A stretch of DNA of 8,021 nt, from the NCBI GenBank assembly GCA_903930035.1, contig CAIYXG010000461.1:1-8021 (forward strand), read 5' to 3'. A program made the translations under genes and the position numbers. Shown one piece after another: positions 5,881 through 8,021 of this stretch (positions within the stretch are counted from its first letter, which is position 1; each line of letters begins with the position of its first letter). The notes below the pieces were generated by a model. That model saw only the letters and a list, made by a program, of their open reading frames with translations, was not told where the DNA came from and did not search any database. This stretch comes from an uncultured Actinomycetes bacterium (GTDB lineage: Bacteria; Actinomycetota; Acidimicrobiia; Acidimicrobiales; Microtrichaceae).

Positions 5881-6873
5881 GTGCGCATCGTGGTCGCCCC
5901 CGACAAGTTCCGAGGCACCGCCGACGCCGCGACGGTCGCCGGCGTGCTGGCCGACGTGCTGCGGGCCCAGGGTCACGAGGTGGTGGCCGTGCCCATGGCC
6001 GACGGCGGCGAGGGCACGCTCGAGGCCCTGGGCGGCCCCAACCGCACCACCACGGTGAGCGGTCCGCTGGGCGACCCGGTCGACGCCGCCTGGCGCCTGG
6101 CCGGCCGGACCGCCGTGGTCGAGATGTCGCGGGCGTCGGGCCTGCTCCTCGCCGGCGGCGCCGAGGGCAACGACCCCGTGGCGGCCACCACCTACGGGAC
6201 GGGCGAGCTGCTGCTCGACGCGGTCGAGAAGGGCGCGCGCAAGGTCGTGGTCGGGCTGGGCGGCTCGGCCACCACCGACGGCGGTCTGGGTGCGCTGCGC
6301 GCCATGTACCCCCTGCAGCGGTTCAAGGGCGTCGAGCTGGTCGTGGCGTGCGACGTGGCGACGCGCTTTGTGGACGCGGCGCGGGTCTTTGCCCCGCAGA
6401 AGGGCGCCGGCGCGGCCCAGGTGGCGCTGCTCGAGCGCCGGCTCGAGGCGCTCGTGGACGTCTACCGGACCGACTACGGCGTCGACGTCGCAGAGGTCCC
6501 CGGCGCGGGAGCGGCAGGTGGACTGGCGGGCGGGCTCCTGTGCGCCGGCGCCCAGCTCGTGCCGGGCGTGGAGCTGGTCGGCGACCTCGTCGGGCTCTGG
6601 GACGCCGTCGAGGAGGCCGACCTGGTGGTGACCGGCGAGGGGATGCTCGACGTCGAGTCGTTCGACGGCAAGGTGGTCGGCGGCGTGGCCGCGCTGGCGC
6701 ACGACCTGGGCGTCCCGACCGTGGCCGTGGTGGGCACGGTCGACCCCGAGGGGCTCGACGTGGTCCTGCCGGAGGGTCTCCGGGTCGTGTCGCTGAGCGA
6801 GGTGTGCGGGGCCGGGCGGTCCGTCGACGACGTCGAGGGCTGCCTGCGCGAGGTGGCCGCCAGCCTGGTCTGA
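5881..6873 (+). CDS. glxK: Glycerate kinase (GckA/GlxK-type), compact form
   Basis: Glycerate kinase phosphorylates D-glycerate with ATP, giving 2- or 3-phosphoglycerate depending on subtype, and feeds glyoxylate- or serine-derived carbon into glycolysis. The 330-residue protein shows the family's ordered motifs: Ala6-Pro-Asp-Lys-Phe-Arg-Gly-Thr, Ala40-Asp-Gly-Gly-Glu-Gly-Thr46, Gly125-Leu-Gly-Gly-Ser-Ala-Thr-Thr-Asp-Gly-Gly135, Ala171-Pro-Gln-Lys-Gly, Pro207-Gly-Ala-Gly-Ala-Ala-Gly-Gly and Thr251-Gly-Glu-Gly. Typical members have about 370-380 residues. Most of the shortfall seems to lie after residue 135, where the chain goes almost directly from Gly-Leu-Gly-Ala-Leu to Val-Ala-Cys-Asp-Val. 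All later motifs are intact, so it is probably functional. The GTG start fits the leaderless -10 box. The neighbouring genes do not form a glycerate pathway, and the product isomer cannot be told from sequence. Confidence 0.88.
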   Translation: MRIVVAPDKFRGTADAATVAGVLADVLRAQGHEVVAVPMADGGEGTLEALGGPNRTTTVSGPLGDPVDAAWRLAGRTAVVEMSRASGLLLAGGAEGNDPVAATTYGTGELLLDAVEKGARKVVVGLGGSATTDGGLGALRAMYPLQRFKGVELVVACDVATRFVDAARVFAPQKGAGAAQVALLERRLEALVDVYRTDYGVDVAEVPGAGAAGGLAGGLLCAGAQLVPGVELVGDLVGLWDAVEEADLVVTGEGMLDVESFDGKVVGGVAALAHDLGVPTVAVVGTVDPEGLDVVLPEGLRVVSLSEVCGAGRSVDDVEGCLREVAASLV

Positions 6874-6916
6874 CCGCGCCGGGCCCGGGACACGTGCACG
6901 GCCGGGAACGACAGGG

Positions 6917-6947
6917 TTGTCGGACGGGTTGGTGCGACCGGTACGAT
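6917..6947 (+). promoter_or_regulatory. Possible promoter for the cysO-type gene
   Basis: A TTGTCG (-35-like) and a TACGAT (-10-like) are separated by 19 bases, longer than the ideal 17. Transcription would begin near 6954 and leave a leader of about 26 bases containing the Shine-Dalgarno site, unlike the leaderless promoters elsewhere in the window. Confidence 0.35.
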
Positions 6948-6967
6948 CCGCAACCGACGCGGCCCCC

Positions 6968-6973
6968 GGAGGA
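6968..6973 (+). promoter_or_regulatory. Shine-Dalgarno site fixing the start of the cysO-type gene
   Basis: GGAGGA lies 6 bases before the ATG at 6980. This decides for that ATG over the in-frame TTG at 6917, which has no such site and would add an unconserved 21-residue extension. Confidence 0.75.
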
Positions 6974-6979
6974 CCCCAC

Positions 6980-7255
6980 ATGACCGTCAAGATCCGCATC
7001 CCCACGACCCTGCGCCCGCTGACCGGCGGCGAGTCCGAGGTCGAGGTCGAGGCCACCACGGTCGCCGAGGCGTTCGACGCGCTGGAGGCGGCGCACCCGG
7101 GCTTCCGGGAGCGTCTCTACGACGACGAGGGCAACCTGCGCCGGTTCGTCAACGTGTTCGTCGCCGACGACGACGTGCGCTACCTCGAGGGTGCGGCCAC
7201 CGCAGTGCCCGACGGCGAGACGATCTCCATCATCCCTGCGGTCGCCGGCGGCTGA
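6980..7255 (+). CDS. cysO: CysO/MoaD-type ubiquitin-like sulfur-carrier protein
   Basis: This 91-residue protein ends in Gly90-Gly91, the tail that is adenylated and thiocarboxylated in sulfur carriers such as MoaD, ThiS and CysO. It closely resembles mycobacterial CysO: an Ile-Pro-Thr-x-Leu-Arg-Pro-x-Thr-Gly-Gly start (7-17), an Arg-Phe-Val-Asn-Val-Phe-Val-x-Asp-Asp-Asp-Val-Arg block (about 55-67), and a Pro-Ala-Val-Ala-Gly-Gly end. CysO carries sulfur for a cysteine synthase (CysM) route with release by the Mec protease. Neither cysM, mec nor an E1-like moeZ is visible in this window, so the partners must lie elsewhere. A MoaD role in molybdopterin synthesis is the main alternative. The gene is probably transcribed alone: it lies 106 bp after glycerate kinase and is followed by a hairpin and the groEL promoter. 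Confidence 0.87.
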   Translation: MTVKIRIPTTLRPLTGGESEVEVEATTVAEAFDALEAAHPGFRERLYDDEGNLRRFVNVFVADDDVRYLEGAATAVPDGETISIIPAVAGG

Positions 7256-7256
7256 T

Positions 7257-7278
7257 CCGGCCCGGCATGCCCGGCCGG
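7257..7278 (+). terminator. GC-rich hairpin after the cysO-type gene
   Basis: CCGGCC at 7257-7262 pairs with GGCCGG at 7273-7278, enclosing a smaller inner palindrome (GGCATGCC). It starts two bases after the stop codon and has no T-tract. It would separate the cysO transcript from the groEL control region. Confidence 0.4.
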
Positions 7279-7303
7279 CCTGTCCGCTGCGACGGCCGAG
7301 CGC

Positions 7304-7330
7304 CTAGCACTCTCCATTTCTGACTGCTAA
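7304..7330. promoter_or_regulatory. CIRCE operator 1 (HrcA site) upstream of groEL
   Basis: CTAGCACTC, a 9-base spacer, then GACTGCTAA. Each arm differs from the CIRCE consensus TTAGCACTC-N9-GAGTGCTAA at one position. The 9-9-9 geometry is exact. HrcA binds CIRCE as a dimer and represses chaperone genes until heat or misfolded protein titrates GroEL away. Confidence 0.82.
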
Positions 7331-7333
7331 AAC
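7304..7333 (+). promoter_or_regulatory. Candidate groEL promoter overlapping CIRCE 1
   Basis: A weak -35-like CTAGCA at 7304-7309 and a TAAAAC at 7328-7333 (4 of 6 matches to TATAAT) are 18 bases apart, in the only AT-rich patch of the window. Transcription would start near 7340, inside CIRCE 2, giving a leader of roughly 84 bases. The exact hexamers are uncertain. Confidence 0.4.
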
Positions 7334-7335
7334 TT

Positions 7336-7362
7336 CTGGCACTCGCCGTGGCCGAGTGCCAG
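7336..7362. promoter_or_regulatory. CIRCE operator 2 (HrcA site) upstream of groEL
   Basis: CTGGCACTC, a 9-base spacer, then GAGTGCCAG. The arms are perfect inverted repeats with the exact CIRCE spacing; each differs from the consensus at two outer positions, with compensating changes. Its centre is 32 bp from that of CIRCE 1, about three helical turns, so both sites face the same side of the DNA. Confidence 0.85.
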
Positions 7363-7423
7363 CGAGCACCAGCAGTCGAGAACCCCCGGACGGCGTCGCC
7401 GTCCCGGCACCGATGGAGGAACC

Positions 7424-8021
7424 ATGGCCAAGATCATCCAGTTCGACGAGGAGGCCCGCCGCAAGCTCGAGTCGGGCATGAACCAGCTCGCCGACGCCGT
7501 GCGCGTCACGCTCGGCCCCAAGGGCCGCAATGTCGTCCTCGCCAAGAAGTGGGGCGCCCCGACCATCACCAACGACGGCGTCTCGATCGCCAAGGAGATC
7601 GAGCTCGACGACCCCTACGAGAACATCGGCGCCTCGCTGGTGAAGGAGGTCGCCAAGAAGACCGACGACGTCGCCGGTGACGGCACCACCACGGCCACGG
7701 TGCTGGCCTGGTCCATGGTCCGTGAGGGCCTGCGCAACCTGGCCGCCGGCGCCAACCCGATGGGCGTCAAGCGCGGGATCGAGGCTGGCGTGGCCGCCGC
7801 GGTCGCCAAGATCCACGAGCTCGCCGTCGAGGTGGACTCCAAGGACCAGATCGCCCAGGTGGCCGGCATCTCCTCGGCCGACCCGCAGATCGGCCAGATG
7901 ATCTCCGAGGCCATCGACAAGGTGGGCAAGGACGGCGTCATCACCGTCGAGGAGAGCCAGACCTTCGGCATGGAGATGGACCTCGTCGAAGGAATGCGCT
8001 TCGACAAGGGCTACATCTCGC
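7424..8021 (+). CDS. groEL: Chaperonin GroEL, N-terminal part (3' end outside window)
   Basis: GroEL folds proteins in an ATP-driven double-ring chamber in the cytoplasm. The 199 visible residues cover the start of the equatorial domain and the first part of the intermediate and apical regions. ATP-binding landmarks are Gly31-Pro-Lys-Gly-Arg-Asn, Thr49-Asn-Asp51-Gly and Gly85-Asp86-Gly-Thr-Thr-Thr90. The later catalytic Asp and the C-terminal tail lie beyond the edge, so a Gly-Met tail (housekeeping type) or His-rich tail (GroEL1 type) cannot be distinguished. The ATG at 7424 follows GGAGGA at 7415-7420, a strong Shine-Dalgarno with a short 3-base gap. No groES lies upstream, matching the separate groEL2-type locus of many actinobacteria. 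Two CIRCE operators predict HrcA-controlled heat-shock induction. Confidence 0.97.
   Translation, partial: MAKIIQFDEEARRKLESGMNQLADAVRVTLGPKGRNVVLAKKWGAPTITNDGVSIAKEIELDDPYENIGASLVKEVAKKTDDVAGDGTTTATVLAWSMVREGLRNLAAGANPMGVKRGIEAGVAAAVAKIHELAVEVDSKDQIAQVAGISSADPQIGQMISEAIDKVGKDGVITVEESQTFGMEMDLVEGMRFDKGYIS

Noticed and set aside
4424..6058. A 544-codon plus-strand frame opposite otsA
   Set aside because: It is a shadow of otsA, crosses the divergent promoter region into the glycerate kinase gene, and shows no recognisable domain.
6879..6888. The palindrome CCGGGCCCGG after glycerate kinase as a terminator
   Set aside because: It has no loop-forming spacer and no T-tract; short GC palindromes like this are common by chance at this base composition.
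6917..6979. An upstream TTG start for the cysO-type gene
   Set aside because: The extra 21 residues match nothing in CysO, and ATG 6980 has a well-spaced GGAGGA site.

Overview
The window is high-GC DNA with tightly packed genes. It uses GTG as well as ATG starts and TGA stops almost exclusively. Several starts have an actinobacterial TANNNT -10 box only 6-8 bases upstream, which suggests leaderless or nearly leaderless transcripts. Together with a CysO-type sulfur carrier, a LytR_C protein, a groEL gene without groES upstream and HrcA/CIRCE operators, this points to an actinomycete-phylum bacterium. The gene content would fit the class Acidimicrobiia, but that is inference. No mobile element, CRISPR array, tRNA or rRNA was seen.

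Region 1 (1-3006, + strand) is a compact operon with overlapping or abutting genes. It holds the C-terminal end of a probable MoxR-like AAA+ ATPase, a DUF2201-type metallopeptidase-like/VWA protein, an unrecognised 327-residue protein with an N-terminal His/Cys cluster, and a DUF427 protein. The DUF2201 gene is split by an in-frame TAG exactly between its two domains. The other nine visible gene ends all use TGA, so this TAG stands out as a real nonsense mutation, a sequencing error, or an unusual split gene.

Region 2 (3034-5827) covers envelope and trehalose genes. A probable leaderless promoter drives a membrane-anchored LytR_C protein followed 10 bases later by otsB (trehalose-6-phosphate phosphatase). 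otsA (trehalose-6-phosphate synthase) lies on the other strand and converges on otsB. The two stop codons are separated only by a 9-bp GC-rich hairpin that can serve both directions.

Region 3 (5828-7255) begins with a 53-bp divergent promoter region between otsA and a compact glycerate kinase gene. A cysO/moaD-type sulfur-carrier gene follows, with its own Shine-Dalgarno site.

Region 4 (7256-8021) is the heat-shock locus. Two tandem CIRCE operators, with centres 32 bp apart, sit in the only AT-rich island of the window, upstream of a groEL gene that runs off the right edge. The longest stretch without a gene is the 168 bp upstream of groEL, so no stretch over 300 bases is empty.
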